Assembly: GCA_902791695.1 (NCBI GenBank)
Contig: CADAWR010000007.1
Span: 62,001-126,000, forward strand
Origin: an uncultured Bacteroidota bacterium
GTDB lineage: Bacteria > Bacteroidota > Bacteroidia > Bacteroidales > P3
Length of the DNA: 64,000 bases
Direction: 5' to 3'
The notes under the pieces were generated by a model, which had not been told where the DNA came from, made no database searches, and saw nothing but the letters and a program-made list of their open reading frames with translations. Made by a program: the position numbers and the translations under genes. Shown in pieces: positions 33,692 through 43,091 of the stretch (positions are counted from its first letter, which is position 1; every line of letters begins with the position of its first letter).

Positions 33692-35043
33692 GAGATAGCC
33701 TCCTTTCTAAGCACCTCGAGTGCTTCTCTGATAATTGTCTGTATCTCCGTCTTCGAGGGGTCGATGAACTCGCACAGGGCGAAGTCCTCGGGTTCCACCT
33801 CGTAGATGCCGAGCTTCTCCTGCAGCTCTACATCACCCACAATGCAGGCTTTGATGAGTTGCAAGGGGTAGATGTCGAACGGGAACACTCGCTCGAAGCT
33901 GCCCGTGAAGAGGAACGGACGCACCGACCCGTGCATGTTGGTATTGAACGAGTAGGTGGGCTTTATGGGCATCAAGGGTTCAAGAGCCTTGAACGGCCTT
34001 AACAGGCCGCTGAGGAAAGTATAGCTGAAGCTGTACTTCTTCAAGCCGGGCATTAGCCAACCCATGAAGTCGTACTGGTCGCCCTCCTCGATGAATGTCA
34101 CCTGTTGGTCGTACATCCCGAGGAAGCCGTCGGCCTTGATGGCGTTGCCGCTCAACACACTGCCGCTGATGATTCTTGTTGTATGCTGTAGAGACGACTC
34201 TGCCGATGGGTAGAGAGGATTCATCAGTTGTATGTCGCTGATGCGCTGCATGCAGGCACCGCACAACACTCGGTAGTATTGCGGAGCTTTGGCTGCCGGG
34301 CCACCCACGCTTATGACGCGCTCCGGACGGTATTCGCCAGTCGTTACCCAGCGGCCGATATTGGCCACATCCTGCGCGTTCACACTCCACACATATTCAC
34401 CTTTGTTGATGGGACTTATGGCCGCCACGATGGTGCCGATGTTGCCGGCAGGGTGGGGACCTTCAGCCTTCACGCAATGTACCTTGCCGTAAGCTTCAAG
34501 CGCCTTTACTCCCGCATCGAACTCGTGCTCGCGCCCTTTCAGCGCAAACTCCACGTCTGGTGCCAACGGGTTGGTGTCGCGCATACTGACGAATATGCCC
34601 TTGGGCTTGTGGTCGGGATTGGCAATGGTGCCAAAGGGGCGTTCCTTAATCATCCACCAGCAGGGACTGTCTGGGGTAAGGCCTTTAGGATCCTTAAGGT
34701 CTTTAAGGTCTTTAAGGTCCTTAAGGTCCTTAAGGTCTTTAGGGTCCTTAAGGTCTTTTTTTACCACCACCTCCAGCAGCTTCCTCTTCTCGCCTCTCAC
34801 GATGGACTCCACGGTGCCGGTTACCGGTGAGGGGAGGAAGAGGCGAGGGTCGTTCTTGTCTTCCACCAGCGGCTGTCCGGCGCACACGGTGTCGCCCTCG
34901 GCCACCAGCAGGCGCGGCGTGAAGCCCACCGCATCCGGTGGCTTCACGCCGTAGCGCTCTATGCTGCGGGCGTCGACGATGTGCCGCTCGGGCATGCCGT
35001 CCAGTGGTATGTCGAGCCCTTTCTTAATCTTTATTGTCTCCAC
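33688..35043 (-). CDS. nqrA: Na+-translocating NADH:quinone reductase subunit A
   Basis: 451 aa peripheral cytoplasmic subunit involved in quinone binding. Starts METIKIKKGLDIPLDG; landmarks are VGFTPRLLVAEGDTV (barrel-sandwich fold), LPSPVTGTVESIVRG, GVKALEAYGKVHCV and YPLQLIKACIVGDVELQEKLGIYEVEPEDFALCEFIDPSKTE (given in part). Residues about 97-122 are a low-complexity run of Lys-Asp-Leu/Pro triplets coded by 9-nt repeats, extra to the family. 8 nt after aspA. Confidence 0.95.
   Translation of the reverse strand: METIKIKKGLDIPLDGMPERHIVDARSIERYGVKPPDAVGFTPRLLVAEGDTVCAGQPLVEDKNDPRLFLPSPVTGTVESIVRGEKRKLLEVVVKKDLKDPKDLKDLKDLKDLKDLKDPKGLTPDSPCWWMIKERPFGTIANPDHKPKGIFVSMRDTNPLAPDVEFALKGREHEFDAGVKALEAYGKVHCVKAEGPHPAGNIGTIVAAISPINKGEYVWSVNAQDVANIGRWVTTGEYRPERVISVGGPAAKAPQYYRVLCGACMQRISDIQLMNPLYPSAESSLQHTTRIISGSVLSGNAIKADGFLGMYDQQVTFIEEGDQYDFMGWLMPGLKKYSFSYTFLSGLLRPFKALEPLMPIKPTYSFNTNMHGSVRPFLFTGSFERVFPFDIYPLQLIKACIVGDVELQEKLGIYEVEPEDFALCEFIDPSKTEIQTIIREALEVLRKEAIS
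34682..34757 (-). repeat. 9-nt coding tandem repeat (Lys-Asp-Leu) inside nqrA
   Basis: About eight units of AARGACCYT on the minus strand, encoding a run of Lys-Asp-Leu/Pro triplets between the lipoyl-like domain and the conserved PCWWMIKERPFG region. Same unit as in mltG (215-263). Confidence 0.9.
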
Positions 35044-35051
35044 AATATGCT

Positions 35052-36473
35052 TTATTTGTTGACAGCCGTCAGGTCGACGGGCTGCAGCATGTTTTCAGGC
35101 TTGAGTATCTCGTCAAGCTGCTCCTTGGTGAGCAGGCCGTGCTCCAGCACCAGCTCGTAGACACCGCGGCCGGTCTCCGAAGCCTCTTTGGCAATCTTGG
35201 TCGAGGTCTTGTAGCCGATGATGGGGTTGAGCATGGTGACGATGCCGATGGAATGCTCCACCAGCTGGCGGCAGCGCTCCTCGTTGGCGCGTATGCCGTC
35301 GATGCAGAAGCGGCGCAGAGTGTCGTAGCCGTTCTCCAGCAGGTGGATGCTCTCGAACAGGGTGTAGGCAATGACGGGCTCCATCACGTTGAGCTCCAGC
35401 TGGCCGTTGTCGCTGGCCAGGCTGATAGTCATGTCGTTGCCGATGACGCGGTAGCACACCTGGTTCATCACCTCGGGTATGACGGGGTTCACCTTGCCGG
35501 GCATGATGCTGCTGCCAGGCTGGCGCTCCGGCAGGTGTATCTCGTTGAGGCCGCAGCGGGGGCCGCTCGAGAGCAGGCGCAGGTCATTGCATATCTTGTT
35601 GGTCTTGATAGCCAGGCGCTTCATGGCGGCGCTGTAGGCAATCATGCAGGTGGTCGCCGAGGTGGCCTCGATGAGGTTGTCGGCCAGCGTGATATTCCAT
35701 CCGGTGATTTTGCGCAGAGCCTTGATGCAGGCCTCGCTGTAGCCGGGCTTCGAGCAGATGCCGGTGCCGATGGCGGTGGCACCCATGTTGACAATCAGGA
35801 ACTCGTCGGCTGTGGCTCGCAGGTTCTTGTATTCGCCGCGCAGCGAGTCGGCGAAGGCGCCGAAGGTCTGGCCGAGGGTCATGGGCACAGCGTCCTGCAG
35901 CTGGGTGCGGCCCATCTTGATCACGTGCGCGAACTCCTTGCTCTTGAAGTCCAGTGCGGCGATAATCTGCTCCAGATGCGGCATGAAGCCCAGGTGTTCG
36001 AGGGCCAGGGCCATGTGGATGGCGCAGGGGTAGGCATCGTTGGTCGACTGCGAGGCGTTGACGACATCGTTCGGCGAGCAGTACTGGTATTCACCTTTCT
36101 TATGTCCCATGCGCTCCAGTGCGAGGTTGGCGATAACCTCGTTGGCGGCCATGTTGGTGCTGGTGCCCGCACCGCCCTGTATCATGTCGATGGGGAACTG
36201 GTCGTGGTACTTGCCCTCGATAAGCTGGTCACAGGCCCACATGATGGCGTCGCCCTGCTCGGGGGTGATCATGCCGACTTCGACGTTGGCCATGGCGGCG
36301 GCCTTCTTGGTGATGGCCATGCCGCGGATGAAATTAGCGTAGTTGCTCAGCAGGTTACCGCTGATGTTGAAGTTCTCGATGGCGCGTGATGTTTGCACAC
36401 CATAGTAGGATTCTGCAGGTACTTCGCGGCTGCCAAGCAGGTCGCTCTCGGTACGGTATTTCTTGTCTTCCAT
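35052..36473 (-). CDS. aspA: Aspartate ammonia-lyase
   Basis: 473 aa; converts L-aspartate to fumarate and ammonia. Class II fumarase/aspartase superfamily: TSTNMAANEVIANLA, NASQSTNDAYPCAIH, GRTQLQDAVPMTLGQ, and the signature loop GSSIMPGKVNPVIPE with the catalytic Ser. Directly upstream of nqrA (8-nt gap), so probably read into the Na+-NQR genes. It supplies fumarate for the reductase encoded at 22.2-25.9 kb. Promoter at 36545. The alternative, class II fumarase, is less likely given the aspartase-like length and the DLLGSREVP N-terminus. Confidence 0.94.
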   Translation of the reverse strand: MEDKKYRTESDLLGSREVPAESYYGVQTSRAIENFNISGNLLSNYANFIRGMAITKKAAAMANVEVGMITPEQGDAIMWACDQLIEGKYHDQFPIDMIQGGAGTSTNMAANEVIANLALERMGHKKGEYQYCSPNDVVNASQSTNDAYPCAIHMALALEHLGFMPHLEQIIAALDFKSKEFAHVIKMGRTQLQDAVPMTLGQTFGAFADSLRGEYKNLRATADEFLIVNMGATAIGTGICSKPGYSEACIKALRKITGWNITLADNLIEATSATTCMIAYSAAMKRLAIKTNKICNDLRLLSSGPRCGLNEIHLPERQPGSSIMPGKVNPVIPEVMNQVCYRVIGNDMTISLASDNGQLELNVMEPVIAYTLFESIHLLENGYDTLRRFCIDGIRANEERCRQLVEHSIGIVTMLNPIIGYKTSTKIAKEASETGRGVYELVLEHGLLTKEQLDEILKPENMLQPVDLTAVNK

Positions 36474-36544
36474 AGTAGGATTACTGTTGTTAATTATTTG
36501 ATTTTTTGTTTATTACTGTAATACTCTCCCATTTCGAGAGACCG

Positions 36545-36552
36545 CAAATATA
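36545..36552 (-). promoter_or_regulatory. -7 element for aspA-nqr
   Basis: TATATTTG on the minus strand, preceded by an A/T tract, 72 nt upstream of aspA. Matches TAnnTTTG. Confidence 0.65.
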
Positions 36553-36616
36553 CAAAAAAAAAATTCTCACCAAAGGTGAAAAAGTTTTTCTTCATCGACA
36601 TTGCACGGCCTCTTCG

Positions 36617-36752
36617 CACCCTCTCCGTACCCTCTCCATCTGTTCTACGGTTGTTCACCGGTTGTTTAACGGTTTTTATAGTAGAACAACCGGTGAACAA
36701 CCGTAGAACAGACGGAGAAGAGTCGGAGAGACGACGTGGCGCCGGCGGCGCT
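36617..36752. repeat. Dispersed intergenic palindrome, copy D (11-nt units)
   Basis: In the divergent aspA/redoxin gap. Left arm TGTTCTACGGT, TGTTCACCGGT, TGTTTAACGGT from 36640; right arm ACCGGTGAACA, ACCGTAGAACA ending at 36711; outer flanks CCCTCTCCGTA and GACGGAGAAGAG. A GCGCCG/CGGCGC palindrome follows at about 36740-36752. The rest of 36474-36845 is AT-rich leader DNA. Confidence 0.85.
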
Positions 36753-36845
36753 ATGGTGGAGGAGGGGTGGCCTGTTGACAAACTGTTTATTTCTTTTATT
36801 TGTAAAGATACAATATAAAATGGAGCGAAGCGTTTTTATAACCGT

Positions 36846-38255
36846 ATGAAGCGTTTTACGATGATACTTATGGCCTTGGCCTTGGCGACGGCCGGCATGG
36901 CGCAGACCAACGTGCTGATTAGCGGTACGTCGGCCAACGCCGTCGGCAAGCGAATGGGCCTGTACGGCTACAGCGACATGCTGTCGATGGCCGAAGTGCT
37001 GCTCGACGAGACGGTGGTGGACAGCGGCGGCCGTTTCGAGTTGCGTTGTTATGCCGATTATCCGCGGCTGGTGTACGTAGAGGTGGAATGCTACAGCCAG
37101 TCGTTCTACGTCGAGCCGGGCCGCACATATGAGGTGTGGCTGCCGGAGTTTGATTGGGCTGTCGATGAGAAGCGTAACGTGTATCTGGACCCTGAGCCGC
37201 TGCCGCTGGAGTTCCTGCACCTGCCTGCCGACGAGTTGAACCTGCGCATAGGGCGCTTCGAGGCATTGGTGGACAGCATTCTGGTTGCCGAACGCGTCTT
37301 TTTCGACCCGCGCTACAAGCCTAACCGCCGCCGTATGGACACCCTGCAGCACACCGTGCGTGCCGCCGTGGGGCCGTTGCAGGACGACTTCTTCGGTCGC
37401 TATGTTGACTACACTCTGGCCGAAATGACGCTGAATATGCGTTTTGCCAAGCGCGAGAAGTTGATAGCCAAATATATAACTGACCAGCCGATTAGATATT
37501 ACGACGAGCAGTACATGCGATTGTTCCTGGCGCTCTATGCCGGAAGCATATCGCACGGCACACGGCGCATAGGGCAGGACCGCTTGGTGGCCTGGGTGGA
37601 TGAAGGCAATGTCGGCCGCTATGCCGACTCCATAGGCCTGGATCCGCTGTTGCGCAACGAGCAGGTGCGCGAGCTGGCCATGCTGCAGGCCCTCAAGGAG
37701 AGCTGGTACGACCATGCCTACAGCCGCGAGGCTGTGATGCGGATGATTGAGAGGGTAGGGCAGGAGAGCAAGTTCAAGGAGCACAAACGGCTGGCGGAAT
37801 CGCTGAAGATGAGCCTGAAAGAGGCTACGGCGCCTGATGTGCCACACACGGTGTTGCCGGATGTGGAGCACAACATGGTGAGCCTCGACAGCTTTGCCGG
37901 CAAGTGGGTCTATATGGCCTTTGTGCGCGTCAACGAGCCTGCCTCGTTGGCCGAGATAGAGACCATGGCGCACTTCCGCGACAGCGTCTATGCCAAGCAC
38001 CCCGACGTGGTGTTTGTGGGCATCTCGTGCGACCGCGAGTTCCAGAAGATGTACCACTTCCTGAAGAACAGCCGCCGCGGCCACCGCTACAATTGGACGT
38101 GGCTGCATTATGACGGCGACTACCGGCTGCTGGAGCGTTACGGGGTGGTGAGCTATCCCACCTTTGTGCTGCTACGTCCCGACGGCACGCCGCAATATGA
38201 GCTGACGCCGGCACCGGCAACCGGAATATTGATGAAATTGGCAACTGACAATTAG
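36846..38255 (+). CDS. Thioredoxin-fold exported protein without CxxC
   Basis: 469 aa. Signal peptide MKRFTMILMALALATAGMAQ. Residues about 22-120 resemble the N-terminal DUF4369-like domain of Bacteroidota TlpA proteins (LISGTSANAVGKRMGLYGY). The C-terminal 130 residues form an AhpC/TSA-type thioredoxin fold: LDSFAGKWVYMAFVRVNEPASLAEIE, VFVGISCDRE, YGVVSYPTFVLL with the cis-Pro. Where TlpA has WCxxC there is VRVNEP, so the redox pair is lost. Probably structural or ligand-binding in the periplasm. 18 nt before the TPR gene. Confidence 0.82.
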   Translation: MKRFTMILMALALATAGMAQTNVLISGTSANAVGKRMGLYGYSDMLSMAEVLLDETVVDSGGRFELRCYADYPRLVYVEVECYSQSFYVEPGRTYEVWLPEFDWAVDEKRNVYLDPEPLPLEFLHLPADELNLRIGRFEALVDSILVAERVFFDPRYKPNRRRMDTLQHTVRAAVGPLQDDFFGRYVDYTLAEMTLNMRFAKREKLIAKYITDQPIRYYDEQYMRLFLALYAGSISHGTRRIGQDRLVAWVDEGNVGRYADSIGLDPLLRNEQVRELAMLQALKESWYDHAYSREAVMRMIERVGQESKFKEHKRLAESLKMSLKEATAPDVPHTVLPDVEHNMVSLDSFAGKWVYMAFVRVNEPASLAEIETMAHFRDSVYAKHPDVVFVGISCDREFQKMYHFLKNSRRGHRYNWTWLHYDGDYRLLERYGVVSYPTFVLLRPDGTPQYELTPAPATGILMKLATDN

Positions 38256-38273
38256 GAATATAGAAATCAAGAT

Positions 38274-41200
38274 ATGAAGAGACTGATTTTAATGGGGCTG
38301 ATAGGTTTGATGGGTCTGACAGGCTCGTTGACCTATGGGCAGAAAGAGACTGGCGACGAGAGGACAACGGGCCTTTACCGCCAGGCTATGGACCTCTACC
38401 AGAAGCAGAAATACTCTGCCGCACAGCAGATTTTTGATCAGGTGGCGGCTCTCGGCGCCACGGCCGACGCGCAGTGGCTCACCATCAGCGACGCCTGTTA
38501 CTATGCTGGCGTGTGCTCGGAGAAGCTGGACAACGACGACGCCTACTTCCGCCTCGAGGAGTTCCTGCGCCTCTATCCGCAGAGCTCGCGACAGGACATG
38601 GCACGCTTCTACCTCGGCAATTTCTACTATGCACGCGGCGACTACGACCGTGCGCTGGAGTACTACAAGGCCGTCGACCCCAAGGAGGTGGAGTACGACC
38701 ACCGCAGCGAGTACAACTTCAAGAAGGGCTACTGCTACTTCCAGAAAGGTGACACCAAGCATGCTTCGGAACTCTTCTCGCAACAGGTGGGCGGCAAGTC
38801 GAAGTACAGCGCCTCGAGTCTCTACTACTATGCCCACATACAGTACATGAACGGGCAGTATGACTTGGCCCTCAGGAACTTCCGCGAGCTGCAGGGCGAC
38901 AAGAAGTTCTCCAAGATAGCGCCGAGCTACATTGCGCGCATCTACTATTATCTGGGCAAGGACGACGAGCTCCTGCGCCTGGCTCCGAAGCTACTGAACG
39001 ACAAGGACGCCTTCAAACGTAGCGAGATTGAGCAGATGGTTGGCGAGGTGTACTTCAACCGTGGCGAGTATGCCAACGCCTTGCAGCACTACAATGCCGC
39101 ACGCAACGAGCTGCGTATGGAGCAGCCGTCGAGTTGCACGCCCCAGGACAACGACTACCAAGTGGGTTACAGCCACTACATGCTTGGCAACTTCGACAGC
39201 GCCGCCGTCTATTTGAGCCGCAAGACACAGTGCAACGACAGCGTGGCACAGAACGCCCTCTATACCCTCGGCGACACCTATGTGCGACTGGGTCGCAAGA
39301 TGGATGCCCGCAGCGTGTTCCTGATGGCCAGCAAGATGGACTTCAACAAGCAAATCAAGGAGGACGCCCTCTTCAACTATGCCAAGCTGAGCTGCGAACT
39401 CAATCAGGATGCCATGGGCGGCAGCATCAAGTCGTTCGAGAGCTACCTGAGCAAATACCCTCGCGGACGCCACAAGACCGAGGCTGAGGAGATACTGACC
39501 GAGCTCTACTGCTCCACCAACAACTACAAGGAAGCCATACGCCTGCTGGAACAGGTGCCGCAGCGCAACGCCGCCCTGGAGCAGGCCTACCAGCGCGCCC
39601 TCCTCAACCGTGGCATAGAGCTCTGCAACAGCGGCAAGGAGGAAGAGGGGGTGCAGATGTATGAGAAAGCCGTGAAGGTCAACGCTGTGCCGCGCATCAC
39701 CGCAGATGCCAACTACCTGGTGGGTGAATGGCAATACCGCAACGGCAAGACCTCGGAGGCAGAGAAGAGCCTCAACAAACTGCTGCTGTCGTCCTATGCC
39801 GGCACTTCGCCCTACGCCGACCAGGCACGCTACACCTACGCATACATACAGATGCGCCAGAAGCGCTATGAAGAAGCCCTGGAGACACTCGGCGAGCTGG
39901 ACCGCCGCATAGCCACTGCCACCGACAAGAACGCGGTGATGATGCGCAACGACGTACACAACCGTATGGGCGACTGCCTCTACGTGCAGAGCCGCTTTGC
40001 GGAGAGTATAGCACAGTACGACAAGGTTATTAATGCCAACGGCTGCGATGCCGACTATGCCACATACCAGAAAGCTTTAGCCTATGGTGCACAGGGCAAG
40101 AACAGCGAGAAGCTCACCTACCTCAACTACATATTCGAGAAGTACGACAACTCGCCCCTGAAGTCGAAGGCCATGCTCGAGATTGCCAACACCTACATGA
40201 TGTGTGACAACAACGAGATGGCAATGACCTACTACAACAACTTCATCAAGCAGTATCCGCAGAGCGTCTATGTGAAGACAGCATTGCTCAACCAGGGACT
40301 AATTTATTACAATACCGAGCGTCCCGACCAGGCACTGCGGACTTTCGATCGCCTGCTTACCCAGTACCCCGGTACCGACGAAGCCCGTGATGCTCTGGGC
40401 ACAGTGAAGAACATATACATAGAGCAGAACCGAGTGGACGAGTACTTCAGCTATGTGAAACGTACCACCAAGGTCACTGTCTCCACGGTGGAGCAGGACA
40501 GCACAACCTTCCTTGCTGTCGAGGGCCGCTATCAGGAAGGCGACTACGAGAACGCCGCTGCTGGTCTGGAAAGCTACCTCAACAAGTTCCCCAACGGCCT
40601 ATTCGCTGTCAAAGCCCACTACCTGCTGGCCGACAGCTATTTCCGTCAGGGTCAGAACGAGAGGGCACTGCCGCACTATGTGGCTGTTGCCTCAACGGGC
40701 ACCAACCAGTATAGCGAGCGCTCGCTATACAATGCCGCAAACATAGCCTACAGTCTCGGCGACTACAACCAGGCCGCCACGCTCTACCAGCGCCTCATGG
40801 AGAATGCGGAGAGCGACAACAGTCTGCTGCAGGGTGAAGTGGGTGGATTGCGTTGCGCCGTTGCCCTCAGGAACCACAGCGGGGTTATGGAGGCCGGTCA
40901 GCGTTTAGTCGACGAGCCCAAGGCCACGGCTGAGCTCAAGGAAGAGGCTTGGCTTGCAATGGCCCGCAGTTGCTACGCCAACGGACAGCACGATGGAGCC
41001 TATGAGAACTACGGCCGTCTGACACGTTCGGCAAATGGCGACTACAATGGCGAGGCTCGCTGCCGCCAGGCCGAGATACTGATTCAGGGCGGCAAGCTGC
41101 AGCAGGCCGAGAAGATGATCGAGGGCATCGTCAGCGACGCCTCGAGCGACTACTGGCTCGCCTACAGCTTCATACTCTGGGCCGATGTCTACTACGCCAA

Positions 41201-41366
41201 CGGCAACACCCTTCAGGCCAAGCAGACCCTCCAGAGCGTCATTGACAATTATGACGGCGACGACCTCGTGGCGGTGGCCCGACAGAAACTTGACGCCATC
41301 GTGGCCGCCGAAAAGCCCGCCGCCGAGCCCGAGGAAGAGGAAATAGTAATCGACATTAACGAGTAG
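38274..41366 (+). CDS. Large tetratricopeptide-repeat exported protein
   Basis: 1030 aa. Signal peptide with a LMGLIGLMGLTG run coded by 9-nt repeats (38291-38325), cleaved near TYGQ. Nearly the whole chain is TPR/Sel1-like helical repeats (e.g. ARFYLGNFYYARGDYDRALEYY, KAHYLLADSYFRQGQNERALPHY), several of the YbgF/BamD type with Y-P-x-S (LRLYPQSSR, IKQYPQSVY). The acidic tail reads PEEEEIVIDINE. Likely a periplasmic scaffold at the outer membrane. Its stop is 6 nt before the OM-barrel gene, which is probably its partner. Stop codon is TAG. Confidence 0.85.
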   Translation: MKRLILMGLIGLMGLTGSLTYGQKETGDERTTGLYRQAMDLYQKQKYSAAQQIFDQVAALGATADAQWLTISDACYYAGVCSEKLDNDDAYFRLEEFLRLYPQSSRQDMARFYLGNFYYARGDYDRALEYYKAVDPKEVEYDHRSEYNFKKGYCYFQKGDTKHASELFSQQVGGKSKYSASSLYYYAHIQYMNGQYDLALRNFRELQGDKKFSKIAPSYIARIYYYLGKDDELLRLAPKLLNDKDAFKRSEIEQMVGEVYFNRGEYANALQHYNAARNELRMEQPSSCTPQDNDYQVGYSHYMLGNFDSAAVYLSRKTQCNDSVAQNALYTLGDTYVRLGRKMDARSVFLMASKMDFNKQIKEDALFNYAKLSCELNQDAMGGSIKSFESYLSKYPRGRHKTEAEEILTELYCSTNNYKEAIRLLEQVPQRNAALEQAYQRALLNRGIELCNSGKEEEGVQMYEKAVKVNAVPRITADANYLVGEWQYRNGKTSEAEKSLNKLLLSSYAGTSPYADQARYTYAYIQMRQKRYEEALETLGELDRRIATATDKNAVMMRNDVHNRMGDCLYVQSRFAESIAQYDKVINANGCDADYATYQKALAYGAQGKNSEKLTYLNYIFEKYDNSPLKSKAMLEIANTYMMCDNNEMAMTYYNNFIKQYPQSVYVKTALLNQGLIYYNTERPDQALRTFDRLLTQYPGTDEARDALGTVKNIYIEQNRVDEYFSYVKRTTKVTVSTVEQDSTTFLAVEGRYQEGDYENAAAGLESYLNKFPNGLFAVKAHYLLADSYFRQGQNERALPHYVAVASTGTNQYSERSLYNAANIAYSLGDYNQAATLYQRLMENAESDNSLLQGEVGGLRCAVALRNHSGVMEAGQRLVDEPKATAELKEEAWLAMARSCYANGQHDGAYENYGRLTRSANGDYNGEARCRQAEILIQGGKLQQAEKMIEGIVSDASSDYWLAYSFILWADVYYANGNTLQAKQTLQSVIDNYDGDDLVAVARQKLDAIVAAEKPAAEPEEEEIVIDINE

Positions 41367-41372
41367 AACACC

Positions 41373-43091
41373 ATGAAAAAGACATTCATCATATCAGCAC
41401 TGCTGCTGGGCACCACAGCCCTCTTCGCACAGAACGACGACGCCTATAACGCCAGCGTTGTGGTGAAGGGCTCCTACCGCCCCGTGATTGAGCAGGCCCA
41501 GAAGCTCAACTTCCCGGCAGAAATCACCGACACGCTGGGCCGTATGCAGCACGACTTCCGCTACAGCATTGAGCCCACACGCATTAAGGCTCTCTACGAA
41601 CCATCGCGCATCAAGGCCGCCCGCATCGTCGGCGAACCAGCCACCAAGCTATACAACAACTACCTGCGCCTCGGGTTTGGCAACTATTGGACCCCCTTGG
41701 CCGACCTTTATTGGAGTTCCACGCGCGACAAGAAGAAGACCTATGGAGTGCGCTTCAATCACCTCTCATCGTGGGACCGCTTGCCCGGCTATGGCAGCAA
41801 CCATTTCGGCAACACCGCCGTCACACTCTTCGGCAAGTACATCATCGGCGAGAAACTGCAGCTCAGCTCCGATCTCGGCTATGAGCACGACCACAACCTA
41901 TACTATGGCTTCCACGACAGTACGCTGTCAAAGGTGTTTCCTGCCTATACGCGCGACAGCATTTCACTCAAGGATTACCGCGCCTCGTATAACGTGGCCA
42001 CGTGGAACATCGGACTCCGCAACATGCAGCTCGACCCCAATAAGTTCGGCTATGCTGCTAATGTTCATGTCAGCGACCTATGGGCTATTTGGGGACAAAA
42101 CGAGTTCAACCTCAACCTCAGCGGCGACGCCCGCTACGGCTTCGAGATGATGCGTCAGTACAAGGGTGTAGCCTACCTGCACATGGAGTGGGACGCCTAC
42201 ACCGACGGCTTGCGCTTGGGCGACAAGATGCCCCTCGGCTACATTCCAGCGCCCGTGCAGGACACCATGCGCTCGTGGCGTAACATTGTGAAGGCAAACC
42301 CGTACATTGATTTCATGTTCAGTGGTCTGCAGTTCCATGCCGGATTGACGGCCGCTTGGGATTCTTACACTGCCGACACTGTCACCACCTTCCGCATGTT
42401 CCCAGACGTGGTGGTCAGCAAGCTACTTCTTGGAGACAAGTTGGCCCTCAGCCTCGGGGCCACCGGCGGCATCGAGGCCAACAGTATTAACACCATGCGC
42501 ATCGTCAACCCGTATATTGCCCCCGTCAACGAGATGCGTGCAATGCGTCACTATGATTTCACAGGGCGCGCCCGCTGGAGCATCAGCCGCAAGCTTGAGG
42601 CCGACGCCGAGGTGAGTTACCAGTTGCTGCGCGACGACCTTACTTTTGCACTCAACCCCCTCTATGGCCTCAACAACGTCTACAGCCCGCTGTATGTGGA
42701 CAACAACCGCCTCACCCTTGGTGCCACCGTGGCTTTTGTCAATGACGAGATACTCACTATTCGCGGAGGTGGACACTACTATGCCTATGATTCGATACCC
42801 CTCTACAGGCCGAAATGGGACGCCCTTATCAGCGCCGACCTCAACTATCGTGACCGTTGGTTCTTCCACCTCGAAAGCCGTCTGCTGGGCTCGATGCAAG
42901 CCGACAATGACCAGACGTTGCCCATGCGCTATGGCGTAGCCGCCGAGGTGGAGTATCGTCACAATAAAGCTTTGAGTTTCTTCCTGCGCATGGACAACCT
43001 CGCCTTCCAGCGCTACTACCTCTGGGCCAACTACCCGTCGCAGCGCGGCCTTTTCATCATCGGCTTAACATATACTATTCCCCACAAATGA
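41373..43091 (+). CDS. Outer-membrane beta-barrel (TonB-receptor-like, no plug)
   Basis: 572 aa. Signal peptide MKKTFIISALLLGTTALFAQ, short N-terminal VVVKGSYRPVIEQAQKLNFP segment, then a barrel of alternating strands (LRLGFGNYWTPLADLYW, FNLNLSGDARYGFE, FHLESRLLGSM, LFIIGLTYTIPHK at the end). No carboxylate-clamp or TonB box seen. Genetic pairing with the TPR protein is a recurrent Bacteroidota arrangement; cargo unknown. The stop overlaps folC by 4 nt. Confidence 0.82.
   Translation: MKKTFIISALLLGTTALFAQNDDAYNASVVVKGSYRPVIEQAQKLNFPAEITDTLGRMQHDFRYSIEPTRIKALYEPSRIKAARIVGEPATKLYNNYLRLGFGNYWTPLADLYWSSTRDKKKTYGVRFNHLSSWDRLPGYGSNHFGNTAVTLFGKYIIGEKLQLSSDLGYEHDHNLYYGFHDSTLSKVFPAYTRDSISLKDYRASYNVATWNIGLRNMQLDPNKFGYAANVHVSDLWAIWGQNEFNLNLSGDARYGFEMMRQYKGVAYLHMEWDAYTDGLRLGDKMPLGYIPAPVQDTMRSWRNIVKANPYIDFMFSGLQFHAGLTAAWDSYTADTVTTFRMFPDVVVSKLLLGDKLALSLGATGGIEANSINTMRIVNPYIAPVNEMRAMRHYDFTGRARWSISRKLEADAEVSYQLLRDDLTFALNPLYGLNNVYSPLYVDNNRLTLGATVAFVNDEILTIRGGGHYYAYDSIPLYRPKWDALISADLNYRDRWFFHLESRLLGSMQADNDQTLPMRYGVAAEVEYRHNKALSFFLRMDNLAFQRYYLWANYPSQRGLFIIGLTYTIPHK

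Noticed and set aside
36666..38108. Minus-strand open frame of 480 codons opposite the redoxin-like gene
   Set aside because: Antisense of a signal-peptide-bearing protein with recognisable domains; the frame also runs into palindrome copy D.
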